Positions 8,169 through 16,164 of a DNA stretch of 38,774 nucleotides are shown here, piece by piece (position 1 is the stretch's first letter; every line of letters starts with the position of its first letter). The notes beneath the pieces were generated by a model, which saw only the letters and a program-made list of their open reading frames with translations, did no database searches and had not been told where the DNA came from. The translations under genes were made by a program, and so were the position numbers. Location: the NCBI GenBank assembly GCA_003260025.2, contig QFZU02000120.1:1-38774 (forward strand), given 5' to 3'. The DNA comes from Microbispora triticiradicis. Lineage in GTDB: Bacteria > Actinomycetota > Actinomycetes > Streptosporangiales > Streptosporangiaceae.

Positions 8169-8196
8169 AAACTACCGACCTCAGCGCAGTTGTCAA
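8169..8196 (-). promoter_or_regulatory. Housekeeping-type promoter facing lnt
   Basis: Minus strand: TTGACA (8191-8196), 16-nt spacer, TAGTTT (8169-8174). It is a full -35 consensus with an acceptable TANNNT -10, about 55 nt downstream of the helD-like stop and pointing toward lnt. Confidence 0.55.
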
Positions 8197-8251
8197 CCAC
8201 TCCCTGACCAGCGCAGACATCACGTTTCCGCAGGTGGGAAGGGGGCCTGGA

Positions 8252-10603
8252 TCAGCGCCGTCCCAGTCCCTCCAGAACCTGCGGCAGCTCACCCCTGTGG
8301 ACGACGCCGAGACGGCTCGTGGCGCGGGTGAGGGCCACGTAGAGGTCGCTCGGCCCGCGGGACGACTCACGCAGGATCAGCCCCGGCTCGACCACGATCA
8401 CCGCGTCGAACTCCAGCCCCTTGGCCTCGGCGACCGGCAGCACCGCGACCGGCGCGTCCAGCGCGGCCGGGCCCGTGCCGACGGCGGCGCCCGGCACCGC
8501 CGAGCGGACGATCTCCCCGATCTCCGCCGCCATGCCCGCCGGGACGATCACCACGACGCGGCCCTCCTCGACCACCTCGGCCGCGGCCAGCGGGCCCGTC
8601 TCGGCCAGGGAGGCGACCGGCAGGGCCCACGGCCGCTCCCCGGTCTCCCGCACCGACTCCGGCGCCTTGAGGTCGGGGCCGACGAGCTGGAGCACGCGGG
8701 CGGCGACCTCCATCAGCTCGGCCGGGGTGCGGTAGTTGACGGTGAGGCGCTCCTCGCGCCAGCGGCCCGCGACGTACGGGTCGAGGACCCGGCCCCAGCT
8801 CGCCGCGCCCGCGGCCGACCCGGTCTGCGCGATGTCCCCGACGATCGTCATCGACCGGCTCGGGCAGCGGCGCATCACCATCCGCCAGGCCATCTCCGAC
8901 AGCTCCTGCGCCTCGTCCACGATCACGTGGCCGAAGGCCCACGTACGGTCCCGGGCGGCCCGCTCGGCGGTGGTGAGGTAGGGGTCGTCGGCCTGGTGCC
9001 GCTCGGCGAAGCGCTCGGCGTCCATCACGTCGGCGAGGCCGGTCAGCTCCAGCACCTCGCGGGCGTAGGCGATGCGCTCCTCGCGCTCCTGCTCGGCCCT
9101 GCGCGCCGCGCGCAGCACGCCCTCGTCGATGTCGCCGAGCAGCTCGGCGGCCTCGTCGAGCAGCGGCACGTCGGCCTCGCTCCACCAGTTCTCGCCCTGC
9201 CTGTCTCCGGCCTTCTCGCCGGGCCCGTCCCCGGGCCTCTCGCCCGTCCTGGGCGGCTCGCGCAGCAGCAGGTCGCACTCCCGGGCGTCCAGTCCCGCCG
9301 CGGCCATCCGGCCGCGGTCGGTGAACAGGCCGATCAGCAGCTGCTGGGGCGTGAGGTAGGGCCACAGCCGGTTGAGCGCCACCCGCACCGGTTCCTCGGT
9401 GCGCAGCTCCTCACGCAGGTCGGCGAAGTCGGCCTCGTCGAGCGAGCCCCGCCCGAGGTGCCGGGCCGCCTGCCGGGTGAGCGCGGTCAGCAGGTGCCGG
9501 ACGAACACGGCCCTCGCCTGGTTGTGCGGGCGGCGCGAGCGGCCGGCCTTCGAGCGGGCCGCCTCCAGCGTCTGCCGGTCGAGGGAGAGGGTGAACTTGT
9601 CGAGCCTGATCTCCACGGGCGTGCGCGGCATCCGCTGGCGCTCCCGCACGGCCCGCTCGATGACGCGGGCCATCGCGCCCCGGCCCTTGACCGCGGCGGC
9701 CTCGGCGGACTCCCGCCTGCCCGGGGTGACACCCGGGTACAGCTCGCCGACCGTGGACAGCAGCACGTCGGTCTCGCCGAGGGACGGCAGCACCTGCTCG
9801 ATGTAGCGCAGGAACGTGAGGTTGGGCCCGAGGATCAGCACACCGCGGCGTTCCAGCCGCTCCCGGTAGGTGTAGAGGAGGTAGGCCGCGCGGTGCAGGG
9901 CCACCACGGTCTTGCCGGTGCCCGGCCCGCCCTGGACGACGAGCACGCCGTTCAGGTCACTACGGATGATCTTGTCCTGCTCGGCCTGGATCGTCGCGAC
10001 GATGTCGCGCATCCGGCCGGTGCGCTTCTCGCCGAGCGCGGCCAGCAGGGCCGCCTCGCCGTTCAGCGTGGCCCGGTCGGCGTCGCTGATGCGGTCGAGG
10101 TCGAGCAGGTCGTCGTCGATCGAGGTGACCGTGCGGCCCCGGCTGTGCAGGTGCCGCCGCCGGGTGACTCCCATCGGTGCGGCCGGGGTGGCCCGGTAGA
10201 ACGGCTGCGCCACCGGGGCCCGCCAGTCGATGAGCAGCCGGTGCTGGTCGTCGTCCGACAGGCCGATGCGGCCGATGTAGAGCCGCCTCTCGTCGGCCCG
10301 GCCCTCACCGGCCCGGCCTTCTTCCGCGTGGCTCTCTTCCGCCTCGTTCTCGTTCTCTTCGGCGAGGTCGAGCCGGCCGAAGCACAGGCCGTGCTCCACG
10401 GCCCACAGACGGGCGAGGCGCTGGGCGTACATGCCGGCGAACGAGTCGCGCTCCGAACGGTTCTGGTGGGTGCCGGAGGCCCCCTGGGCCAGCACGGCGT
10501 CGAGCTGCCCGCGCGTGCGTTCCCGCAGCACGTCGAGACGCTCGTACAGCGCCGCGACGTACTTCTGCTCCCGGGCCAGCTCGCCCGTCGAAGATGGTGG
10601 CAT
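8252..10603 (-). CDS. helD: HelD-like RNA polymerase-recycling ATPase (UvrD/Rep superfamily)
   Basis: 783 residues. N-terminal coiled coil (about 5-60), Walker A GGPGTGKT (225-232), Walker B-type VIVDEAQE (about 560-567), VVGDIAQT-like MTIVGDIAQTG, EAKGLEFD and the C-terminal YVALTRATSRLG motif. This is the actinobacterial HelD layout: superfamily-1 ATPases that remove stalled RNA polymerase from DNA; the related HelR subgroup protects against rifamycins. I see no rifamycin-associated promoter element upstream. A Glu-rich stretch (about 80-105) in the N-terminal part looks like a lineage-specific insertion. Start: ATG at 10603 sits 10 nt after a TAGAAT -10, so the mRNA has almost no leader; the frame open to 10708 crosses that promoter. 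Confidence 0.85.
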   Translation of the reverse strand: MPPSSTGELAREQKYVAALYERLDVLRERTRGQLDAVLAQGASGTHQNRSERDSFAGMYAQRLARLWAVEHGLCFGRLDLAEENENEAEESHAEEGRAGEGRADERRLYIGRIGLSDDDQHRLLIDWRAPVAQPFYRATPAAPMGVTRRRHLHSRGRTVTSIDDDLLDLDRISDADRATLNGEAALLAALGEKRTGRMRDIVATIQAEQDKIIRSDLNGVLVVQGGPGTGKTVVALHRAAYLLYTYRERLERRGVLILGPNLTFLRYIEQVLPSLGETDVLLSTVGELYPGVTPGRRESAEAAAVKGRGAMARVIERAVRERQRMPRTPVEIRLDKFTLSLDRQTLEAARSKAGRSRRPHNQARAVFVRHLLTALTRQAARHLGRGSLDEADFADLREELRTEEPVRVALNRLWPYLTPQQLLIGLFTDRGRMAAAGLDARECDLLLREPPRTGERPGDGPGEKAGDRQGENWWSEADVPLLDEAAELLGDIDEGVLRAARRAEQEREERIAYAREVLELTGLADVMDAERFAERHQADDPYLTTAERAARDRTWAFGHVIVDEAQELSEMAWRMVMRRCPSRSMTIVGDIAQTGSAAGAASWGRVLDPYVAGRWREERLTVNYRTPAELMEVAARVLQLVGPDLKAPESVRETGERPWALPVASLAETGPLAAAEVVEEGRVVVIVPAGMAAEIGEIVRSAVPGAAVGTGPAALDAPVAVLPVAEAKGLEFDAVIVVEPGLILRESSRGPSDLYVALTRATSRLGVVHRGELPQVLEGLGRR

Positions 10604-10613
10604 AGGCCGCCAG

Positions 10614-10641
10614 ATTCTACGTGCCGTCCCGCCCTTTTCCA
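10614..10641 (-). promoter_or_regulatory. Promoter of the helD-like gene (near-leaderless)
   Basis: Minus strand: TGGAAA (10636-10641), 16-nt spacer, TAGAAT (10614-10619); the ATG begins 10 nt later, leaving a 5' leader of only a few bases. Confidence 0.5.
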
Positions 10642-10704
10642 TCATCGGGCGCGACGTCGTCCCACTGTGCACCCTGGCGGGCCGTTTGACTGGTTTGGCC
10701 GGTC

Positions 10705-11178
10705 TCACCCCTCGGCGGCTCCTGCCTCCGGTTCTCTTCCGAGCACCGGGGAGCGATAGTCGTACGGCGTGCTGAGGACGACCGTCGTGCGGGTGCTGAC
10801 GTTCGCGGAGGCGCGGATCTGCTGGAGCAGTTCCTCCAGGCCGAGCGGCGAGGCGACACGCACCTTGAGGATGTAACTTTCATCCCCCGCGACGCTGTGG
10901 CAGGCCTCGATCGCGGTCAGATGGCTGAGCCGCACCGGGGCGTCGTCCGGCGCGGAGGGGTCGTTCGGCTTGATCGAGACGAACGCCGTGAGGGGAAGCC
11001 CGATCTCGTCGTAGTCGACGAGCGCGGCGTATCCACGGATCACTCCGCGCTTTTCGAGCCTGCGTACGCGCTGGTGCACGGCGGAGACCGAGAGCCCGGT
11101 CTCCTTGGCCAGATCGGTGAAGCTCATCCGGCCGTCCGCCGCCAGCAGCGTGACGATGCGGCGATCTATCTCCTCCAC
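10705..11178 (-). CDS. Lrp/AsnC-family transcriptional regulator
   Basis: 157 residues: winged HTH (about 1-60: IDRRIVTLLAADGRMSFTDLAKETGLSVSAVHQRVRRLEKRGVIRGY, recognition helix around SVSAVHQRV) followed by a RAM/effector domain (about 65-145) with the HSVAGDESYILKVRV strand typical of the family. Such regulators form octameric discs and sense amino acids. Start: GTG at 11178 follows a TACCGT -10 by 7 nt, a leaderless start; the open frame upstream to 11253 is proline/alanine-rich and lacks family similarity. An M24 dipeptidase gene lies upstream on the same strand, separated by a strong hairpin. The ligand cannot be told from sequence. Confidence 0.88.
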   Translation of the reverse strand: MEEIDRRIVTLLAADGRMSFTDLAKETGLSVSAVHQRVRRLEKRGVIRGYAALVDYDEIGLPLTAFVSIKPNDPSAPDDAPVRLSHLTAIEACHSVAGDESYILKVRVASPLGLEELLQQIRASANVSTRTTVVLSTPYDYRSPVLGREPEAGAAEG

Positions 11179-11185
11179 CCCAGCA

Positions 11186-11191
11186 ACGGTA
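11186..11191 (-). promoter_or_regulatory. Leaderless -10 of the Lrp gene
   Basis: TACCGT on the minus strand, 7 nt before the GTG start; no ribosome binding site. Confidence 0.5.
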
Positions 11192-11268
11192 GCGGCGGCG
11201 GGACCCGGCCGGGGAATCGCCGCCGGACCCCTTCCGCGATGGAACGATCTCACCCCCGGATGTGCTCC

Positions 11269-11312
11269 GCCCGCGCCACCCGGGCCGGTCGTGACCGTCG
11301 GGTGGCGCGGGC
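11269..11312 (-). terminator. Strong hairpin after the M24 peptidase gene
   Basis: Perfect 14-bp arms GCCCGCGCCACCCG / CGGGTGGCGCGGGC with a 16-nt loop, beginning about 30 nt after the M24 stop. No U-run, as is common for actinomycete terminators. Confidence 0.65.
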
Positions 11313-11341
11313 GACGCGCTCCAGCGGGACGATCTCGGCGA

Positions 11342-12466
11342 TCACACGACGACGAGCTCCCTGGTGGTGCCGTTCAGCCGCTCGCCCGCCGTCTCGCCGC
11401 AGACGACGATGTCCTCGATCCGGGCGCCGTGACGCCCCGGCAGGTAGATGCCGGGCTCGACGGAGAACGCGAACCCCGGCCGCATCTCCTCGGTGTTGCC
11501 CGCGACGATGTACGGCTCCTCGTGGGTCTCCAGGCCGATGCCGTGCCCGGTGCGGTGGACGAAGTACTCTCCGTACCCCGCCTCGGCGATCACCTCGCGG
11601 GCGGCGGCGTCCACGGACTCGCAGGTCACCCCGGGCCGCACGTGGGCGCAGGCGGCCTCCTGGGCGGCTCTGAGCACCTCGTAGTACGCCGCGAAGTCGG
11701 CCGGCGGCTCACCGACGCAGTACACCCGGGTGGAGTCGGAGCAGTATCCGCTCGGCATCGTGCCGCCGATGTCCACGACGACGGGCTCACCGGGCCGGAT
11801 CACCCGGTCGGTCAGCTCCGCGTGCGGGCTCGCGCCGTTCGGGCCGGAGCCCACGATCACGAAGTCGACCCGGGCGTGCCCCGCCTCGACGATCGCCTCG
11901 GCGATGTCCCTGCCGACCTCGCGCTCGGTGCGGCCCGCCTTGAGCAGCCCGGGGACGAGGGCGTGCACGGCGTCGATGGCCGCCCCGGCCTCCGCCAGCG
12001 CCGCCTTCTCGGCGGGCGACTTGCGCATCCGCAACTCACGCAGCACGTCGCCGGCCAGCGTCTGCTCCGCGCCGGGCATCGCCGCGCGGAACCGCAGCGA
12101 CTGCAGCGCCCACATGCGGTCGGCGAGCCCGACCCGGGCAACCGGGCCCAGGCGGCGGGCCACCTCGGCGAACGGGTCGTCGGTCTCGTCCCAGGCGACG
12201 AACTCGACACCGAGCCGGGAGGCGGGCGAGTGCTCCGCGGCGGGCAGTTCGAGGCGCGGCACCATCAGGAACGGCTCGCCGGACACCGGCACGACGAGAC
12301 AGGTCAGCCGTTCGAGCGGCATGGCGTCGTACCCGGTGACGTAGCGCAGGTCCGGGCCGGGCGTCAGCAGCAGCGCGTCGAGACCGGCGCGGCCGGCGGC
12401 CTCGCGCACGGCGGCCGGGCGGGTCGTGGGATACAGGGCGGAGGCATCCGGAGACGTCGTTGTCAC
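11342..12466 (-). CDS. M24-family aminopeptidase P / Xaa-Pro dipeptidase
   Basis: 374 residues: creatinase-like N-terminal domain (about 15-140) and pita-bread catalytic domain (about 145-370). All five metal ligands are recognisable: Asp in VVVDIGG, Asp in YCSDSTRV, His in HRTGHGIG, Glu in FSVEPGIY and Glu in ARIEDIVV. It probably hydrolyses X-Pro peptides with two metal ions (Mn or Co), in the cytosol since no signal peptide is present. Start: GTG at 12466, 7 nt after a TAGATT -10 (leaderless); a TTG at 12475 overlaps that -10 and is unlikely. Confidence 0.9.
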   Translation of the reverse strand: MTTTSPDASALYPTTRPAAVREAAGRAGLDALLLTPGPDLRYVTGYDAMPLERLTCLVVPVSGEPFLMVPRLELPAAEHSPASRLGVEFVAWDETDDPFAEVARRLGPVARVGLADRMWALQSLRFRAAMPGAEQTLAGDVLRELRMRKSPAEKAALAEAGAAIDAVHALVPGLLKAGRTEREVGRDIAEAIVEAGHARVDFVIVGSGPNGASPHAELTDRVIRPGEPVVVDIGGTMPSGYCSDSTRVYCVGEPPADFAAYYEVLRAAQEAACAHVRPGVTCESVDAAAREVIAEAGYGEYFVHRTGHGIGLETHEEPYIVAGNTEEMRPGFAFSVEPGIYLPGRHGARIEDIVVCGETAGERLNGTTRELVVV

Positions 12467-12473
12467 GATGCCC

Positions 12474-12479
12474 AATCTA
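12474..12479 (-). promoter_or_regulatory. Leaderless -10 of the M24 peptidase gene
   Basis: TAGATT on the minus strand, 7 nt before the GTG start. Confidence 0.5.
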
Positions 12480-12619
12480 ACGAGATCCGGACCCCGATGG
12501 CGTACACGGGGACCCTTAGCACAGACGCACGCGGGCGGGCCGCGAGAGGCAGCGGCTTATTCCACGCCGTAGAAGAATTCCAATCCTCAGGGTAAGCACT
12601 GCTGCTACGCTCCGCGTCA

Positions 12620-12638
12620 GGACGATCACGAATCGTCC
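12620..12638. promoter_or_regulatory. Inverted repeat upstream of the SpoIIE-type phosphatase
   Basis: GGACGAT-CACGA-ATCGTCC, perfect 7-bp arms with 5-nt centre, just after a TACGCT hexamer and 38 nt before the phosphatase start. It may be an operator or a 5'-UTR hairpin. Confidence 0.4.
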
Positions 12639-12675
12639 GCACGACAGTGCAAGAGCGGCATCGAGAGCGAGACAG

Positions 12676-13698
12676 ATGGTCGGCGTAGTGGGCGGCGCGA
12701 AGCCCGCCCTTCCCCCCGCGGACAGCCCGGACGTGACTCCCGTCGCCGCCCCCGTCGGCACCCTTCCCGCCGGAGCGCCCTCGGGCGTCGCTGTGCCCGA
12801 GCCGGGACCCGCCGAGTACGGGCCCCCTCCGGCGCTGCTGGAACCCGTCCCCGAGCGGGTGCCGGAGACGGTCGCGGACGCCGGCGGACGGCGGTGGGCG
12901 GAGCTGGTGGTGACCGAGTCCTGGCGGCAGACACAGGAGGCGCGGGAGCGCGCCGCCGAGGAACGGCGCGTCACGCTGGCGCTGCGGGAGGCGATCCTGC
13001 CCGAGCCCGGCGCCTCGATCGAGCTGCCGTACGCCCGGATCGCGGTCCGGTACGTCCCGGCAGGCCGGGAGTCGAGCCTCGGGGGCGACTGGTACGACGC
13101 GGCCCCGCTCCCGGACGGCCGCATGTTCCTCGCCGTCGGCGACGTGTCGGGGCACGGCCTGCCCGCGATCGCGGAGATGGCCCAGCTGCGGCACGCCCTG
13201 CTCGGCCTGAGCATGACCGGGGCCTCCCCCGGCATGCTGCTGTCGTGGCTGAACGCCCTGGTGCTCACGCGCCTGGACGACACGACCGCGACCGCGGTGT
13301 GCGGCCACTTCGACCCGGCGTCCCGCCTTTTCACGTGGGCACAGGCGGGGCATCCCGCCCCGATCCTGGTGCGCCGCGGGGGCGTGCGCCAGCTCGGGGC
13401 GCCCAGGGGAGTCGTGCTCGGGGCGACGTCGAGCCTGCCGTACGGGGTGGCCGACGTCCGCCTCGAGCCCGGCGACCTGCTGCTGATGTTCACCGACGGC
13501 CTCGTGGAGCGACGCTCGCGTGACATCGGGGCCGGGGTGTCGCTCGTCATGCGGGCGGCCGCCTCGACCGGCGCGACCGGGGCCGACCTCGACGCGAGCC
13601 TCGACCGCCTGCTGGAGGCGATCGGCGGCCCCAACCCCGAGGACGACACCTGCCTGCTGGCGGTGGCGGTGACCGGAGACGGCCCGCGCACGGCCTGA
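12676..13698 (+). CDS. SpoIIE/RsbU-type PP2C serine phosphatase
   Basis: 340 residues. Residues 1-75 are proline/alanine-rich and disordered; a short coiled coil (about 85-105, EARERAAEERRVTLALREAIL) leads into the phosphatase domain (about 105-335). Metal-binding aspartates are in GGDWYDA, VGDVSGHG, FTDGLVER and EDDTCLLAV. In actinomycetes such enzymes dephosphorylate anti-anti-sigma factors and so control SigB-like stress sigma factors. No PAS, GAF or HAMP sensor is fused, so the signal must come from a partner or from the N-terminal tail. Start: ATG at 12676 with only a weak GAGAGCGAG upstream. Confidence 0.88.
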   Translation: MVGVVGGAKPALPPADSPDVTPVAAPVGTLPAGAPSGVAVPEPGPAEYGPPPALLEPVPERVPETVADAGGRRWAELVVTESWRQTQEARERAAEERRVTLALREAILPEPGASIELPYARIAVRYVPAGRESSLGGDWYDAAPLPDGRMFLAVGDVSGHGLPAIAEMAQLRHALLGLSMTGASPGMLLSWLNALVLTRLDDTTATAVCGHFDPASRLFTWAQAGHPAPILVRRGGVRQLGAPRGVVLGATSSLPYGVADVRLEPGDLLLMFTDGLVERRSRDIGAGVSLVMRAAASTGATGADLDASLDRLLEAIGGPNPEDDTCLLAVAVTGDGPRTA

Positions 13699-13717
13699 CA
13701 GGCGTGACAATGGTCGG

Positions 13718-14614
13718 GTGCTGATGCTTCTCGACACCCCGTCGCTGTACTTCCGTGCCTTCTACGGGGTTCCGGACTCGGTGACCTCGCCGGACGGCAT
13801 GCCGGTGAACGCGGTGCGCGGGCTCCTCGACATGATCGCCACGCTGGTCCGGCAGCACTCGCCCCGGGAGATCGTCGCGTGCATGGACGCCGACTGGCGT
13901 CCCGCGTTCCGGGTGGCGGCGATCCCGTCGTACAAGGCCCACCGGGTGGCGAGCGGCGAACAGGAGGAGGTGCCGGACACACTGGCCCCGCAGGTGCCGG
14001 TCATCGAGGAGGTCCTGGACGCGCTCGGGATCGCCCGCGTCGGGGTCGACGGCTACGAGGCCGACGACGTCATCGGCACGTACGCGACCGCCGCCGGCAC
14101 GGCCGTGGACATCGTCACCGGCGACCGGGACCTGTTCCAGCTCGTGGACGACGACAAACCGTGCCGGGCCCTTTACACAGTAAGGGGAATTCGGAACCTG
14201 CAGGTCGTCGACGAGGCCTTCGTCCGGGAGAAGTACGGCATCCCCGGCCGGGCGTACGCCGACTTCGCGACGCTGCGCGGCGACCCGAGCGACGGCCTGC
14301 CCGGCGTCCCCGGCGTCGGCGAGAAGACGGCCGCCGCGCTCATCACCCGCTTCGGCTCCCTCCCCGCCCTGCTCGCCGCGCTGGACGAGGGCGGCGCCGA
14401 CGGCTTCCCGGCGGGCGCGCGGGCCAGGCTCGCCGCCGCCCGCGACTACCTGGAGGTCGCCCCCGCCGTGGTCAGGGTGGCCCACGACGTGCCGCTGCCG
14501 GACGTCGACGTCAGCCTCCCCGCCGCGCCCCGCGACCCCGAGAGGCTGGTCGCGCTGTCGCAGAAGTACGGCCTGGACAGCCCGCTCAACCGCCTGCTCG
14601 CCACCCTGGGGTAG
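13718..14614 (+). CDS. 5'-3' exonuclease / flap endonuclease-like
   Basis: 298 residues, a free-standing version of the DNA polymerase I 5'-nuclease domain. Visible metal ligands: N-terminal LLDTPSLYFRAF, CMDADW, GYEADDVIGT and VTGDRDLFQLV; helix-hairpin-helix GDPSDGLPGVPGVGEKTA at about 187-204. It would remove RNA primers or flaps in replication and repair. Start: GTG at 13718, with ATG at 13724 an equal alternative; it lies 19 nt after the phosphatase stop. A short A/T-richer patch near 14170-14200 uses codons rare in the rest of the gene. Confidence 0.9.
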   Translation: MLMLLDTPSLYFRAFYGVPDSVTSPDGMPVNAVRGLLDMIATLVRQHSPREIVACMDADWRPAFRVAAIPSYKAHRVASGEQEEVPDTLAPQVPVIEEVLDALGIARVGVDGYEADDVIGTYATAAGTAVDIVTGDRDLFQLVDDDKPCRALYTVRGIRNLQVVDEAFVREKYGIPGRAYADFATLRGDPSDGLPGVPGVGEKTAAALITRFGSLPALLAALDEGGADGFPAGARARLAAARDYLEVAPAVVRVAHDVPLPDVDVSLPAAPRDPERLVALSQKYGLDSPLNRLLATLG

Positions 14615-14645
14615 GCGCAGCGCCGGCAGGTCACTCGGCCTGGCA

Positions 14646-14699
14646 GGAATCGGTACACGCCGGTAGGGTCCGATCCCGTGGGGCGCGTGAGGACCAATT
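14646..14699. promoter_or_regulatory. MocR operator copy 1, overlapping the mocR promoter
   Basis: Inverted half-sites GGAATCGG (14646-14653) and CCGATCCC (14670-14677) plus GGACCAATT (14691-14699). The whole ~60-bp block recurs before the FAD-oxidase gene (17537-17589). TAGGGT (14664-14669) inside the block is a -10 placed 8 nt before the GTG start, so binding would repress or position RNA polymerase on mocR. Confidence 0.65.
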
Positions 14700-16144
14700 C
14701 CGGGCCGGCCGACGAGCTGCTCATCAAGCTGGACCGCGACGCCGGGGTGCCCCTGCACCGGCAGATCGAGACGTCCATCCGCGCCCGCATCCGGGCCGGC
14801 CTGATGCGAGCGGGCGCGTCGCTGCCGCCCACCCGCACCCTCGCGACAGGCCTCGGGGTTTCCCGCGGGGTCGTGGTGGAGGCCTATCAGCAGCTCGTCG
14901 CCGAGGGTTACCTCGTCAGCCGGTCGGGCGGTTACACCCAGGTCGCCGCGTCGATGCCGCCGGCCAGCGCGGCTTCCGCGGCTTCGACGGCTTCGACGAC
15001 GCAGCCGGCCGCGCGTAGTGCAGGCCTCGGTGCCGGCCTCGGTGCCGGCTGCAGGGTCGACTTCGGGTACGGGCGCACCGACGTCTCACAGTTCCCGCGG
15101 GCCGCATGGCTGCGCTCGGTCCGGACCGTGCTCACCACCACGCCCAACGACCGGTTCGCCTACCTCGACGGGCGTGGCGTGCCGGAACTGCACGAGACCC
15201 TGTGCGACTACCTCAACCGGGTGCGCGGCACAGCGGCCGTCCCCGGCAACATGGTGATCTGCAGCGGCTACGGGCAGGGCATCTCTCTGCTGATCCAGGT
15301 GCTCGTCCAGCACGGCGCCAGGCGGATCGCCCTGGAAGACCCGTCGTCCAACGACGACGCCCGGGTGCTGGCCGGCGCCGCCGGTCTGGACGTGGTCGGC
15401 ATCCCGGTGGGGCCGGACGGCGTTCAGGTCGACGCCCTCCATCGGGCCGACGCCGACGCGGTCGTGCTCACGCCGTCGCACCAGTGGCCCACCGGAGGAG
15501 TGCTGTCGGCCGCGGCGCGGGCCGAGGTGATCCGCTGGGCGGAACGCCGCGGCGCGATCGTGGTCGAGGACGACTACGACGCGGAGTACCGCTACGACCG
15601 GTCGCCGGTGGGCGCCATGCAGGGCCTGGCACCCGATCACGTCGTCTACTGCGGTACGGCCAGCAAGACGCTCGCGCCGGGGTTGCGGCTCGGCTGGCTG
15701 GTGCTGCCTCCCCATCTGGTCGCCGACGTCGCCGCGGCGAAGGTGCTCGCCGACCGCGGTTCACCCGTCATCGACCAGTTGACGTTCGCCGACTTCCTCG
15801 CCCGCGGCGAGTTCGACCGCCACCTGCGCCGGATGCGTCCGGTGTACCGCCGCCGCCGCGACGCGCTGCTGGGCGCCCTGCGCACCCACCTGCCCGATCT
15901 GGAACCGGCCGGAATCGCCGCCGGGCAGCACGTGGTCGCCTGGCTCCCGCCCGAGCTCGACGAGGCGGCGGTGGTGACGGCCGCCGCCCGGCACGGGCTC
16001 GCCATCCACGGCGTCGGCCCCTACCGGATCGCCGGCACCGGACCGGGTGGCCTCATCTTCGGCTACGCCACCCTCGGAGAGGCCGCCATCGCCGAGGGGG
16101 TCGCGCTGCTGGCGACGGCCATCAGAGACGTACGGGCACCCTGA
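14678..16144 (+). CDS. MocR/PdxR-type regulator (GntR HTH + aminotransferase fold)
   Basis: 488 residues. GntR winged helix (about 15-85: VPLHRQIETSIRARIRAG, SLPPTRTLATGLGVSRGVVVEAYQQLVAEGYL), an Ala/Ser/Thr linker with short repeats (about 90-120), then a fold-type I aminotransferase domain (about 125-485). PLP residues are visible: VVEDDYDAEYRYDR (Asp) and the Schiff-base lysine in CGTASKTLAPGLRLG. MocR proteins use PLP as an effector. Start: GTG at 14678, leaderless (TAGGGT 8 nt upstream). No pdxST genes are nearby; the shared operator points to the convergent FAD-oxidase as its target. Confidence 0.9.
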   Translation: MGRVRTNSGPADELLIKLDRDAGVPLHRQIETSIRARIRAGLMRAGASLPPTRTLATGLGVSRGVVVEAYQQLVAEGYLVSRSGGYTQVAASMPPASAASAASTASTTQPAARSAGLGAGLGAGCRVDFGYGRTDVSQFPRAAWLRSVRTVLTTTPNDRFAYLDGRGVPELHETLCDYLNRVRGTAAVPGNMVICSGYGQGISLLIQVLVQHGARRIALEDPSSNDDARVLAGAAGLDVVGIPVGPDGVQVDALHRADADAVVLTPSHQWPTGGVLSAAARAEVIRWAERRGAIVVEDDYDAEYRYDRSPVGAMQGLAPDHVVYCGTASKTLAPGLRLGWLVLPPHLVADVAAAKVLADRGSPVIDQLTFADFLARGEFDRHLRRMRPVYRRRRDALLGALRTHLPDLEPAGIAAGQHVVAWLPPELDEAAVVTAAARHGLAIHGVGPYRIAGTGPGGLIFGYATLGEAAIAEGVALLATAIRDVRAP

Positions 16145-16164
16145 TCCCGCGTAAGCGCTGCGCG

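Larger units (their letters stand above)
7711..8251 (-). ncRNA. Long structured leader of the lnt-ppm operon (candidate RNA element)
   Basis: 541 bases without a supportable gene between the helD-like stop and lnt. Reading leftward, a good promoter (8169-8196) would start transcription near 8162, giving about 450 nt of leader. It contains several stem-loops: CAGTCC/GGACTG at the 5' end, the perfect 14-bp palindrome CCCGCCTAGGCGGG (8022-8035), and 11-bp arms CCCGGGCGCCC (7911-7921) and GGGCGCCCGGG (7974-7984). A nearer TAGAGT (about 7853-7858) could be a second -10. I do not recognise a known riboswitch class; it could also be an independent small RNA. Confidence 0.3.

Noticed and set aside
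7874-10759. 961-residue rightward open frame
   Set aside because: Mirror of the helD-like gene in the opposite strand with VDEP/ARPG-type composition; no start signal and no domain.
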